Below, piece by piece: positions 10,741 through 23,625 of a stretch of DNA of 64,000 nt. The notes beneath the pieces are model-generated. The model was not told where the DNA came from, ran no database searches, and saw only the letters and a list, made by a program, of their open reading frames with translations. The DNA comes from Hymenopus coronatus (Eukaryota; Arthropoda; Insecta; Mantodea; Hymenopodidae). The stretch covers positions 433,962,421-434,026,420 of the forward strand of contig CM060900.1 of assembly GCA_030762935.1 (NCBI GenBank). The letters are read 5' to 3'. Made by a program: the position numbers and the translations under genes. Position 1 is the stretch's first letter. Every line of letters begins with the position of its first letter.

Positions 10741-12762
10741 CTAAGCATAAAGAAAGAAGAAATTAGCAATTAAATAAAATAACCAGCAGTACTGATGGAA
10801 AGGGCTCTGTTTAGCAACTGTGGACATCAGGCAGGGTGCTGAGCTTAGATTTGATTTAGTTTTAGTGAAGGAAATTGTGAGTAGCTATGCAAAAAAGAGT
10901 GAGATATAGAAAGAAAGCATTTTGTAAGTATTATATAAGAAGACAGGTATAAGCTGAGTAGCAGCACTAGTTGTGAAATACATATTGAGAAATCGTGTAC
11001 AAAAAACATTATATAAAGAATATGGCAGTCAACCATAACATCAGCTAGCTATTTAAGTTGTAGCTGACGTCAGCTACATGCACTTGTCAGACATGTGAGC
11101 TAAAGCAGAGTGAATGGCATCTCATGAAGAAGACCAGGACAAATATTCTTGAAAACTTTTATTTTTTTTTCAAACATATTAAGTGGAGGTGAGTGTAAAT
11201 ACGTGTGACTCAGCATAACTCCAGGACGATGAATACTTCACTGTTAATGGTGCTCCTGTTTTTGATATTTTGAGGTAAATTAGCTAGTAAAAAAGGAACA
11301 TATCACGTAAAAAAATAGTTCAGAATTTTTGAAAAATGGTTAATTAAATATGATTAGGTGTTCATATCTACAAATCTAAACTTTTTGTGTGACTTCATCA
11401 AAGACCAGAAACTCAAAATCTGCTAAGTGAAACAATGAATGCTGTAGGCTGTTTAAATGAAAAACAATCTGTTTCTGGGCCTAAAAGTACTAAAAGACAA
11501 ATATAAAATTTTCCTTGAGAAAAAAACTGTTTTCGAAATCTGTGTAGAGTAGCTTAACTATGGAAGGTAAACAGGTATGTGATTTAAAGATGTGAGTGTT
11601 AAAGGCATCCATTTGTTTAAATATGTGTCTCTTACATTCTGTGATAGGAAAAGATCATTTTCACAATATAAGACACCATTTATGAGATAATTAGCATGCA
11701 TTCAAAAACAGACAATTTGAAGAAGACTATTTTTACCCATTGCAATTTTAAGGGAATATCAATGGAGGTAGTGATAGTATTTGGGTGGCATAAAACTGCT
11801 ATGGCTTCAGCACTGCACATTGACTAATATTTATTTATACTGTGACACAAAAATTAATATGTTCAAACAAAACAGAGAAACACTACAATTACAAAAAGAA
11901 GCAGAATGAACACAAACATACAAAAGAATATATCACACAAGAAACATTCCTTATTAGATTCTAAGGAATTAAACCTTCTTAAAAAAGTACTTTAATTTAA
12001 CATGTTGTAAGAGCTGGTCAATAGCGGCAGAGTCATCTACTAAAAGAATCTTAAAACCACTGTCCATCTATGAATGGCAAGTACCCCTAACAATAATAAA
12101 TTAACAATTTTCCCACATTTCTATGAAGTGAAGGAAAATATTGCTTAAATTTTACAAAATATTTTAAAGATTTTTCCAAATTCTTCCCTCTTTTTTGTAT
12201 ATTAAAAGTAAATTATTTTAGCAAATAAAATTCAACTCCCTAGTCATTATGATGCTTCTTAGGTCACTGAGAGTTAGAAATGCATGTGGGAACCACGTTA
12301 CTCATTCACCTGTGATGTCTGGGATGCTCTCATCCAATCATCTTATAAAATTTTCTTGCAACCAGTGGTGTGACATCACCCTGATTTCAATATGTTTACA
12401 ACATTTCTTGATTTCACCCGAGTTCCTCCTTATAACATACACTGCTCACAACAGTATTGTTGTATAACTGCAGTGATTGCAGACAAAATACGTACAATAG
12501 CATATCTGGAGGGCTTACACAAATTATTTTTAATACTTGACTACTGTATGTTTTAGTGTTTTATTATACAGATGTGAGATTTTAGTGGTTTCAGAGGTTT
12601 TCAAATGCAGCCATTGAGCATGGAAGACAGAGAGCGACAAATGTGGCAACAGCATGAGAGAGTGACCATGAGGCAGCACTAATATCAGGTGCAAAGTTAA
12701 ATCTCTCCGAATTTAGTGGTTATAATGTGAGCAGTGAATTAAATACATTATAATACTCTTAC

Positions 12763-12903
12763 CTTTTTCACCTCTAAGATCTTGGGACTGCTTTTGGTAG
12801 TCTTTTCCTGAGCTTCGGATGCAGACTCTTCCTCTTTCTTTACTTTTAGTTTCTTTTCTTCTCTCTTTGCAATTTTTTTCTCCATCATTTTTCTTTGTGG
12901 CAT
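12763..12903 (-). CDS. Exon copy in U6, form A
   Basis: Form A in an e-type unit. The exon is unchanged. The intron just upstream on the minus strand has the e marker ctgaagg in place of ctgatgg, outside the branch point and tract. Confidence 0.52.
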
Positions 12904-13221
12904 CTAAGCATAAAGAAAGAAGAAATTAGCAATTAAATAAAATAACCAGCAGTACTGAAGGAAAGGGCTCTGTTTAGCAACTGTGGACATCAGGCAGGGT
13001 GCTGAGCTTAGATTTGATTTAGTTTTAGTGAAGGAAATTGTGAGTAGCTATGCAAAAAAGAGTGAGATATAGAAAGAAAGCATTTTGTAAGTATTATATA
13101 AGAAGACAGGTATAAGCTGAGTAGCAGCACTAGTTGTGAAATACATATTGAGAAATCGTGTACAAAAAACATTATATAAAGAATATGGCAGTCAACCATA
13201 ACATCAGCTAGCTATTTAAGT

Positions 13222-13241
13222 TGTTGCTGACGTCAGCTACA
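13222..13241. promoter_or_regulatory. CRE palindrome with one broken arm (also 26107 and 32492)
   Basis: In the three f units the left arm reads TTGTTGCTG instead of TTGTAGCTG. The inner GCTGACGTCAGC is kept, so the core site remains but the 20-bp symmetry is lost. The change is a marker of type f and travels with the truncated exon. Confidence 0.7.
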
Positions 13242-14930
13242 TGCACTTGTCAGACATCTGAGCTAAAGCAGAGTGAATGGCATCTCATGAAGAAGACCAG
13301 GACAAATATTCTTGAAAACTTTTATTTTTTTTTCAAACATATTAAGTGGAGGTGAGTGTAAATACGTGTGACTCAGCATAACTCCAGGACGATGAATACT
13401 TCACTGTTAATGGTGCTCCTGTTTTTGATATTTTGAGGTAAATTAGCTAGTAAAAAAGGAACATATCACGTAAAAAATTGTTCAGAATTTTTGAAAAATG
13501 GTTAATTAAATATGATTAGGTGTTCATATCTACAAATCTAAACTTTTTGTGTGACTTCATCAAAGACCAGAAACTCAAAATCTGCTAAGTGAAACAATGA
13601 ATGCTGTAGGCTGTTTAAATGAAAAACAATCTGTTTCTGGGCCTAAAAGTACTAAAAGACAAATATAAAATTTTCCTTGTGAAAAAAACGGTTTTCGAAA
13701 TCTGTGTAGAGTAGCTTAACTATGGAAGGTAAACAGGTATGTGATTTAAAGATGTGAGTGTTAAAGGCATCCATTTGTTTAAATATGTGTCTCTAACATT
13801 CTGTGATAGGAAAAGATCATTTTCACAATATAAGACACCATTTATGAGATAATTAGCATGCATTCAAGAACAGAAAATTTGAAGAAGACTATTTTTGCCC
13901 ATTGCAATTTTAAGGGAATATCAATGAAAGTAGTGATAGTATTTGGGTGGCATAAAACTGCTATGGCTTCAGCACTGCACATTGACTAAAATTTATTTAT
14001 ACTGTGACACAAAAATTAATATGTTCAAACAAAACAGAGAAACACTACAATTACAAAAAGAAGCAGAATGAACACAAACATACAAAAGAATATATCACAC
14101 AAGAAACATTCCTTATTAGATTCTAAGGAATTAAACCTTCTTAAAAAAGTACTTTAATTTAACATATTGTAAGAGCTGGTCAATAGCGGCAGAGTCATCT
14201 ACTAAAAGAATCTTAAAACCACTGTCCATCTATGAATGGCAAGTACCCCTAACAATAATAAATTAACAATTTTCCCACATTTCTATGAAGTGAAGGAAAA
14301 TATTGTTTAAATTTTACAAAATATTTTAAAGATTTTCCAAATTCTTCCCTCTTTTTAGTATATTCAAAGTAGATTATTTTAAATTGTTTTAGCAAATAAA
14401 ATTCCCCTCCCTAGTCATGATGCTTCTTAGGTCACTGAGAGTTAACTATGCATGTCGAACCACGTTACTCATTCACCTGTGATGTCTGGGATGGTCTCTT
14501 CCAATCATCTTATAAAATTATCTTGCAACCAGTGGTGTGACATCACCCTGGTTTCAATATGTTTACAACATTTCTTGATTTCACCCGAGTTCCTCCTTAT
14601 AACATACACTGCTCACAACAGTATTGTTTTATAACTGCAGTGATTGCAGACAAAATAGATACAATAGCATATCTGGAGGTCTTACACAAATTATTTTTAA
14701 TACTTGACTACTGTATGTTTTAGTGTTTTATTATACAGATGTGAGATTTTAGTAGTTTCAGAGGTTTTGCAAATGCAGCCATTGAGCATGGAAGACAGAG
14801 AGCAACAAATGTGGCAACAGCATGAGAGAGTGACCATGAGGCAGCACTAATATCAGGTGCAAAGTTAAATCTCTCCGAATTTAGTGGTTATAATGTGAGC
14901 AGTGAATTAAATACATTATAATACTCTTAC

Positions 14931-15050
14931 CTTTTTCACATCTAAGCTCTTGGGACTGCTTTTGGTAGGCTTTTCCTGAGCTTCGGATGCAGACACTTCC
15001 TCTTTCTGTACTTTTAGTTTCTTTTCTTTTCTCTTTGCAATTTTTTTCTC
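14931..15050 (-). pseudogene. Truncated exon copy in U7, form B, acceptor lost
   Basis: Only the last 120 nt (40 codons, from E8) remain. Codons 1-7, the acceptor AG, the pyrimidine tract and the branch point are gone. The sequence immediately upstream on the minus strand is filler, with no pyrimidine tract that could replace the lost acceptor. The remnant keeps form B changes K15, Q22, V26, P35, S42 and D44 and the donor GTAAGAG. It is expected to be skipped in splicing. Confidence 0.75.
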
Positions 15051-15081
15051 AGCTTATACCTATCTAGTTATACCTATTTAG
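15051..15081. repeat. Filler at exon-truncation junction (copies at 3, 27936 and 34321)
   Basis: Relative to U8, 134 bp (equivalent to 17117-17250) are replaced by 25 bp. Positions 15048-15061 (ctcagcttatacct) are the exact reverse complement of 15167-15180, and 15048-15065 match 18 of 18 bases of the reverse complement of the B-type variant at 17338-17355. The filler also holds a 14-bp direct repeat, 15054-15067 and 15068-15081, with one mismatch. The same junction begins the window at position 3, where only two exon bases precede it. Confidence 0.85.
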
Positions 15082-16996
15082 TTTTAGTGAAGGAAATTGT
15101 GAGTAGCTATGCATAAAAGAGTGAGATATAGAAAGAAAGCATTTTGTAAGTATTATATAAGAAGACAGGTATAAGCTGAGTAGCAGCACTAGTTGTGAAA
15201 TACATATTGAGAAATCGTGTACAAAAAACATTATATAAAGAATATGGCAGTCAACCATAACATCAGCTAGCTATTTAAGTTGTAGCTGACGTCAGCTACA
15301 TGCACTTGTCAGACATCTGAGCTAAAGCAGAGTGAATGGCATCTCATGAAGAAGACCAGGACAAATATTCTTGAAAACTTTTATTTTTTTTTCAAACATA
15401 TTAAGTAGAGGTGAGTGTAAATACGTGTGACTCAGCATAACTCCAGGACGATGAATACTTCACTGTTAATGGTGCTCCTGTTTTTGATATTTTGAGGTAA
15501 ATTAGCTAGTAAAAAAGGAACATATCACGTAAAAAAATAGTTCAGAATTTTTGAAAAATGGTTAATTAAATATGATTAGGTGTTCATATCTACAAATCTA
15601 AACTTTTTGTGTGACTTCATCAAAGACCAGAAACTCAAAATCTGCTAAGTGAAACAATGAATGCTGTAGGCTGTTTAAATGAAAAACAATCTGTTTCTGG
15701 GCCTAAAAGTACTAAAAGACAAATATAAAATTTTCCTTGTGAAAAAAACGGTTTTCGAAATCTGTGTAGAGTAGCTTAACTATGGAAGGTAAACAGGTAT
15801 GTGATTTAAAGATGTGAGTGTTAAAGGCATCCATTTGTTTAAATATGTGTCTCTAACATTCTGTGATAGGAAAAGATCATTTTCACAATATAAGACACCA
15901 TTTATGAGATAATTAGCATGCATTCAAAAACAGACAATTTGAAGAAGACTATTTTTACCCATTGCAATTTTAAGGGAATATCAATGGAGGTAGTGATAGT
16001 ATTTGGGTGGCATAAAACTGCTATGGCTTCAGCACTGCACATTGACTAATATTTATTTATACTGTGACACAAAAAATAATATGATCAAACAAAACAGAGA
16101 AACAGATTACAATTACAAAAATAAGCAGAATGAACACAAACATACAAAGGAATATATCACACAAGAAACATCCTTTATTAGGTTCTTAAGAATTAAACCT
16201 TCTTAAAAAAGTAATTTAATTTAGCATATTGTAAGAGCTGGTCAATGAGGGCAGAGTAATCTAGTAAAAGAACATTTAAAACCACTGTCCATCTATGAAT
16301 GGCAAGTACCCCTAACAACAATAAATTAACAATTTTCCCACATTTCTATGAAATAAAGGAAAATATTGTTTAAATTTTACAAAATATTTTAAAGATTTAC
16401 CAAATTCTTCCCTCTTTTTAGTATATTCAAGGTAGATTATTTTAAATTGTTTTAGCAAATAAAATTCCCCTCCCTAGTCATTATGATGCTTCTTAGGTCA
16501 CTGAGAGTTAACTATGCATGTCGAACCACGTTACTCATTCACCTGTGATGTCTGGGATGGTCTCATCCAATCATCTTATAAAATTATCTTGCAACCAGTG
16601 GTGTGACATCACCCTGGTTTCAATATGTTTACAACATTTCTTGATTTCACCCGAGTTCCTCCTTATAACATACACTGCTCACAACAGTATTGTTTTATAA
16701 CTGCAGTGATTGCAGACAAAATAGATACAATAGCATATCTGGAGGTCTTACACAAATTATTTTTAATACTTGACTACTGTATGTTTTAGTGTTTTATTAT
16801 ACAGATGTGAGATTTTAGTAGTTTCAGAGGTTTTGCAAATGCAGCCATTGAGCATGGAAGACAGAGAGCGAAAAATGTGGCAACAGCATGAGAGAGTGAC
16901 CATGAGGCAGCACTAAAATCAGGTGCAAAGTTAAATCTCTCCGAATTTGGTGGTTATAATGTGAGCAGTGAATTAAATACATTATAATACTCTTAC

Positions 16997-17137
16997 CTTT
17001 TTCACATCTAAGCTCTTGGGACTGCTTTTGGTAGGCTTTTCCTGAGCTTCGGATGCAGACACTTCCTCTTTCTGTACTTTTAGTTTCTTTTCTTTTCTCT
17101 TTGCAATTTTTTTCTCCATCATTTTTCTTTGTGGCAT
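16997..17137 (-). CDS. Exon copy in U8, form B
   Basis: Form B with all six diagnostic residues. U8 matches U1 almost base for base. This intact B exon lies about 2 kb from the truncated B copy of U7, so it shows directly what the f units lost. Confidence 0.53.
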
Positions 17138-19158
17138 CTAAGCATAAAGAAAGAAGAAATTAGCAATTAAATAAAATGTCCAGCAGTACTGATGGAAAGG
17201 ACTCTGTTTAGCAACTGTGGACATCAGGCAGGGTGCTGAGCATAGATTTGATTTAGTTTTAGTGAAGGAAATTGTGAGTAGCTATGCAAAAAAGAGTGAG
17301 ATATAGAAAGAAAGCATTCTGTAAGTATTATATAAGAAGATAGGTATAAGCTGAGTAGCAGCAATAGTTGAGAAATACATAGTGAGAAGTCGTGTACAAG
17401 AAACATTATATAAAGAATATGGCAGTCAACCATAACATCAGCTAGCTATTTAAGTTGTAGCTGACGTCAGCTACATGCACTTGTCAGACATCTGAGCTAA
17501 AGCAGAGGGTATGGCATCTCATGAAGAAGACAAGGACAAATATTCATGAAAACGTTTATTTTTTTTCAACCATATTAAGTGGAGGTGAGTGTAATAACGT
17601 GTGACTCAGCATAACTCTAAGATGATAAATACTTCACTGTTAATGGTGCTCCTGTTTTTGATATTTTAAGGTAAATTAGCTGGTAAAAAAGGAATATATC
17701 ACGCACAAAATAGTTCAGAGTTTTTGAAAAATGGTTTATTAAATATGATTAGGTGTTCATATCTACAAATCTAAACTGTTTGTGTGACTTCATCAAAGAC
17801 CAGAAACTCAAAATCTGCTAAGTGAAACAATGAATGCTGTAGGCTGTTTAAATGAAAAGCAATCTGTTTCAGGGCCTAAAAGCACTAAAAGACAAATATA
17901 AAATTTTCCTTGAGAAAAAGAACGGTTTTCAAAATCTGTGTAGAGTAGCTTAACTATTGAAGGTAAACAAGTATGTGATTTAAAGATGTGAGTGTTAAAC
18001 GCATCCATTTGTTTAAATATGTGCCTCTAACATTCTGTGATAGGAAAAGATCATTTTCACAATATAAGACACCATTTATGAGATAATTAGCATGCATTCA
18101 AGAACAGAAAATTTGAAGAAGACTATTTTTGCCCATTGCAATTTTAAGGGAATATCAATGGAAGTAGTGATAGTATTTGGGTGGCATAAAACTGCTATGG
18201 CTTCAGCACTGCACATTGACTAAAATTTATTTATACTGTGACACAAAAATTAATATGTTCAAACAAAACAGAGAAACACTACAATTACAAAAAGAAGCAG
18301 AATGAACACAAACATACAAAAGAATATATCACACAAGAAACATTCCTTATTAGATTCTAAGGAATTAAACCTTCTTAAAAAAGTACTTTAATTTAACATA
18401 TTGTAAGAGCTGGTCAATAGCGGCAGAGTCATCTACTAAAAGAATCTTAAAACCACTGTCCATCTATGAATGGCAAGTACCCCTAACAATAATAAATTGA
18501 CAATTTTCCCACATTTCTATGAAGTGAAGGAAAATATTGTTTAAATTTTACAAAATATTTTAAAGATTTCTCCAAATTCTTCCCTCTTTTTAGTATATTA
18601 AAAGTAAATTATTTTAGCAAATAAAATTCCCCTCCCTAGTCATTATGATGCTTCTTAGGTCACTGAGAGTTAGAAATGCATGTGGGAACCACGTTACTCA
18701 TTCACCTGTGATGTCTGGGATGCTCTCATCCAATCATCTTATAAAATTTTCTTGCAACCAGTGGTGTGACATCACCCTGATTTCAATATGTTTACAACAT
18801 TTCTTGATTTCACCCGAGTTCCTCCTTATAACATACACTGCTCACAACAGTATTGTTGTATAACTGCAGTGATTGCAGACAAAATACGTACAATAGCATA
18901 TCTGGAGGGCTTACACAAATTATTTTTAATACTTGACTACTGTATGTTTTAGTGTTTTATTATACAGATGTGAGATTTTAGTGGTTTCAGAGGTTTTCAA
19001 ATGCAGCCATTGAGCATGGAAGACAGAGAGCGACTAATGTGGCAACAGCATGAGAGAGTGACCATGAGGCAGCACTAATATCAGGTGCAAAGTTAAATCT
19101 CTCCGAATTTAGTGGTTATAATGTGAGCAGTGAATTAAATACATTATAATACTCTTAC

Positions 19159-19299
19159 CTTTTTCACCTCTAAGATCTTGGGACTGCTTTTGGTAGTCTT
19201 TTCCTGAGCTTCGGATGCAGACTCTTCCTCTTTCTTTACTTTTAGTTTCTTTTCTTCTCTCTTTGCAATTTTTTTCTCCATCATTTTTCTTTGTGGCAT
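19159..19299 (-). CDS. Exon copy in U9, form A
   Basis: Form A in a b-type unit equivalent to U2 and U18. Frame, donor, acceptor and branch point are intact. Confidence 0.52.
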
Positions 19300-21321
19300 C
19301 TAAGCATAAAGAAAGAAGAAATTAGCAATTAAATAAAATAACCAGCAGTACTGATGGAAAGGGCTCTGTTTAGCAACTGTGGACATCAGGCAGGGTGCTG
19401 AGCTTAGATTTGATTTAGTTTTAGTGAAGGAAATTGTGAGTAGCTATGCAAAAAAGAGTGAGATATAGAAAGAAAGCATTTTGTAAGTATTATATAAGAA
19501 GACAGGTATAAGCTGAGTAGCAGCACTAGTTGTGAAGTACATATTGAGAAATCGTGTACAAAAAACATTATATAAAGAATATGGCAGTCAACCATAACAT
19601 CAGCTAGCTATTTAAGTTGTAGCTGACGTCAGCTACATGCACTTGTCAGACATCTGAGCTAAAGCAGAGTGAATGGCATCTCATGAAGAAGACCAGGACA
19701 AATATTCTCGAAAACTTTTATTTTTTTTTCAAACATATTAAGTGGAGGTGAGTGTAAATACTTGTGACTCACCATAACTCCAGGACGATGAATACTTCAC
19801 TGTTAATGGTGCTCCTGTTTTTGATATTTTGAGGTAAATTAGCTAGTAAAAAAGGAACATATCACGTAAAAAAATAGTTCAGAATTTTTGAAAAATGGTT
19901 AATTAAATATGATTAGGTGTTCATATCTACAAATCTAAACTTTTTGTGTGACTTCATCAAAGACCAGAAACTCAAAATCTGCTAAGTGAAACAATGAATG
20001 CTGTAGGCTGTTTAAATGAAAAACAATCTGTTTCTGGGCCTAAAAGTACTAAAAGACAAATATAAAATTTTCCTTGAGAAAAAAACGGTTTTCGAAATCT
20101 GTGTAGAGTAGCTTAACTATGGAAGGTAAACAGGTATGTGATTTAAAGATGTGAGTGTTAAAGGCATCCATTTGTTTAAATATGTGTCTCTAACATTCTG
20201 TGATAGGAAAAGATCATTTTCACAATATAAGACACCATTTATGAGATAATTAGCATGCATTCAAAAACAGACAATTTGAAGAAGACTATTTTTACCCATT
20301 GCAATTTTAAGGGAATATTAATGGAGGTAGTGATAGTATTTGGGTGGCATAAAACTGCTATGGCTTCAGCACTGCACATTGACTAATATTTATTTATACT
20401 GTGACACAAAAATTAATATGTTCAAACAAAACAGAGAAACACTACAATTACAAAAAGAAGCAGAATGAACACAAACATACAAAAGAATATATCACACAAG
20501 AAACATTCCTTATTAGATTCTAAGGAATTAAACCTTCTTAAAAAAGTACTTTAATTTAACATGTTGTAAGAGCTGGTCAATAGCGGCAGAGTCATCTACT
20601 AAAAGAATCTTAAAACCACTGTCCATCTATGAATGGCAAGTACCCCTAACAATAATAAATTAACAATTTTCCCACATTTCTATGAAGTGAAGGAAAATAT
20701 TGTTTAAATTTTACAAAATATTTTAAAGATTTTTCCAAATTCTTCCCTCTTTTTAGTATATTAAAAGTAAATTATTTTAGCAAATAAAATTCCCCTCCCT
20801 AGTCATTATGATGCTTCTTAGGTCACTGAGAGTTAAAAATGCATGTGGGAACCACGTTACTCATTCACCTGTGATGTCTGGGATGCTCTCATCCAATCAT
20901 CTTATAAAATTTTCTTGCAACCAGTGGTGTGACATCACCCTGATTTCAATATGTTTACAACATTTCTTGATTTCACCCGAGTTCCTCCTTATAACATACA
21001 CTGCTCACAACAGTATTGTTGTATAACTGCAGTGATTGCAGACAAAATACGTACAATAGCATATCTGGAGGGCTTACACAAATTATTTTTAATACTTGAC
21101 TACTGTATGTTTTAGTGTTTTATTATACAGATGTGAGATTTTAGTGGTTTCAGAGGTTTTCAAATGCAGCCATTGAGCATGGAAGACAGAGAGCGACAAA
21201 TGTGGCAACAGCATGAGAGAGTGACCATGAGGCAGCACTAATATCAGGTGCAAAGTTAAATCTCTCCGAATTTAGTGGTTATAATGTGAGCAGTGAATTA
21301 AATACATTATAATACTCTTAC

Positions 21322-21462
21322 CTTTTTCACCTCTAAGATCTTGGGACTGCTTTTGGTAGTCTTTTCCTGAGCTTCGGATGCAGACTCTTCCTCTTTCTTT
21401 ACTTTTAGTTTCTTTTCTTCTCTCTTTGCAATTTTTTTCTCCATCATTTTTCTTTGTGGCAT
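21322..21462 (-). CDS. Exon copy in U10, form A
   Basis: Form A in a c-type unit equivalent to U3, U14 and U19. No substitution was seen relative to the reference copy. Confidence 0.52.
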
Positions 21463-23484
21463 CTAAGCATAAAGAAAGAAGAAATTAGCAATTAAATAAA
21501 ATAACCAGCAGTACTGATGGAAAGGGCTCTGTTTAGCAACTGTGGACATCAGGCAGGGTGCTGAGCTTAGATTTGATTTAGTTTTAGTGAAGGAAATTGT
21601 GAGTAGCTATGCAAAAAAGAGTGAGATATAGAAAGAAAGCATTTTGTAAGTATTATATAAGAAGACAGGTATAAGCTGAGTAGCAGCACTAGTTGTGAAA
21701 TACATATTGAGAAATCGTGTACAAAAAACATTATATAAAGAATATGGCAGTCAACCATAACATCAGCTAGCTATTTAAGTTGTAGCTGACGTCAGCTACA
21801 TGCACTTGTCAGACATCTGAGCTAAAGCAGAGTGAATGGCATCTCATGAAGAAGACCAGGACAAATATTCTTGAAAACTTTTATTTTTTTTTCAAACATA
21901 TTAAGTGGAGGTGAGTGTAAATACGTGTGACTCAGCATAACTCCAGGACGATGAATACTTCACTGTTAATGGTGCTCCTGTTTTTGATATTTTGAGGTAA
22001 ATTAGCTAGTAAAAAAGGAACATATCACGTAAAAAAATAGTTCAGAATTTTTGAAAAATGGTTAATTAAATATGATTAGGTGTTCATATCTACAAATCTA
22101 AACTTTTTGTGTGACTTCATCAAAGACCAGAAACTCAAAATCTGCTAAGTGAAACAATGAATGCTGAAGGCTGTTTAAATGAAAAACAATCTGTTTCTGG
22201 GCCTAAAAGTACTAAAAGACAAATATAAAATTTTCCTTGAGAAAAAAACTGTTTTCGAAATCTGTGTAGAGTAGCTTAACTATGGAAGGAAAACAGGTAT
22301 GTGATTTAAAGATGTGAGTGTTAAAGGCATCCATTTGTTTAAATATGTGTCTCTAACATTCTGTGATAGGAAAAGATCATTTTCACAATATAAGACACCA
22401 TTTATGAGATAATTAGCATGCATTCAAAAACAGACAATTTGAAGAAGACTATTTTTACCCATTGCAATTTTAAGGGAATATCAATGGAGGTAGTGATAGT
22501 ATTTGGGTGGCATAAAACTGCTATGGCTTCAGCACTGCACATTGACTAATATTTATTTATACTGTGACACAAAAATTAATATGTTCAAACAAAACAGAGA
22601 AACACTACAATTACAAAAAGAAGCAGAATGAACACAAACATACAAAAGAATATATCACACAAGAAACATTCCTTATTAGATTCTAAGGAATTAAACCTTC
22701 TTAAAAAAGTACTTTAATTTAACATGTTGTAAGAGCTGGTCAATAGCGGCTGAGTCATCTACTAAAAGAATCTTAAAACCACTGTCCATCTATGAATGGC
22801 AAGTACCCCTAACAATAATAAATTAACAATTTTCCCACATTTCTATGAAGTGAAGGAAAATATTGTTTAAATTGTACAAAATATTTTAAAGATTTTTCCA
22901 AATTCTTCCCTCTTTTTAGTATATTAAAAGTAAATTATTTTAGCAAATAAAATTCCCCTCCCTAGTCATTATGATGCTTCTTAGGTCACTGAGAGTTAAA
23001 AATGCATGTGGGAACCACGTTACTCATTCACCTGTGATGTCTGGGATGCTCTCATCCAATCATCTTATAAAATTTTCTTGCAACCAGTGGTGTGACATCA
23101 CCCTGATTTCAATATGTTTACAACATTTCTTGATTTCACCCGAGTTCCTCCTTATAACATACACTGCTCACAACAGTATTGTTGTATAACTGCAGTGATT
23201 GCAGACAAAATACGTACAATAGCATATCTGGAGGGCTTACACAAATTATTTTTAATACTTGACTACTGTATGTTTTAGTGTTTTATTATACAGATGTGAG
23301 ATTTTAGTGGTTTCAGAGGTTTTCAAATGCAGCCATTGAGCATGGAAGACAGAGAGCGACAAATGTGGCAACAGCATGAGAGAGTGACCATGAGGCAGCA
23401 CTAATATCAGGTGCAAAGTTAAATCTCTCCGAATTTAGTGGTTATAATGTGAGCAGTGAATTAAATACATTATAATACTCTTAC

Positions 23485-23625
23485 CTTTTTCACCTCTAAG
23501 ATCTTGGGACTGCTTTTGGTAGTCTTTTCCTGAGCTTCGGATGCAGACTCTTCCTCTTTCTTTACTTTTAGTTTCTTTTCTTCTCTCTTTGCAATTTTTT
23601 TCTCCATCATTTTTCTTTGTGGCAT
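23485..23625 (-). CDS. Exon copy in U11, form A
   Basis: Form A in the single d unit of block 2. Open frame and both splice signals are kept. Confidence 0.52.

Larger units (their letters stand above)
3..15050. repeat. Higher-order block 1, unit order a b c d d e f
   Basis: This 15048-bp block runs from one exon-truncation junction to the next. U1-U7 are types a, b, c, d, d, e, f. The two d units (U4 and U5) share the same rare variants, such as gctgaagg in place of gctgtagg and ggctgagtc in place of ggcagagtc, so they look like a fresh single-unit duplication. Block 1 is exactly one 2163-bp unit longer than block 2. Confidence 0.9.
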
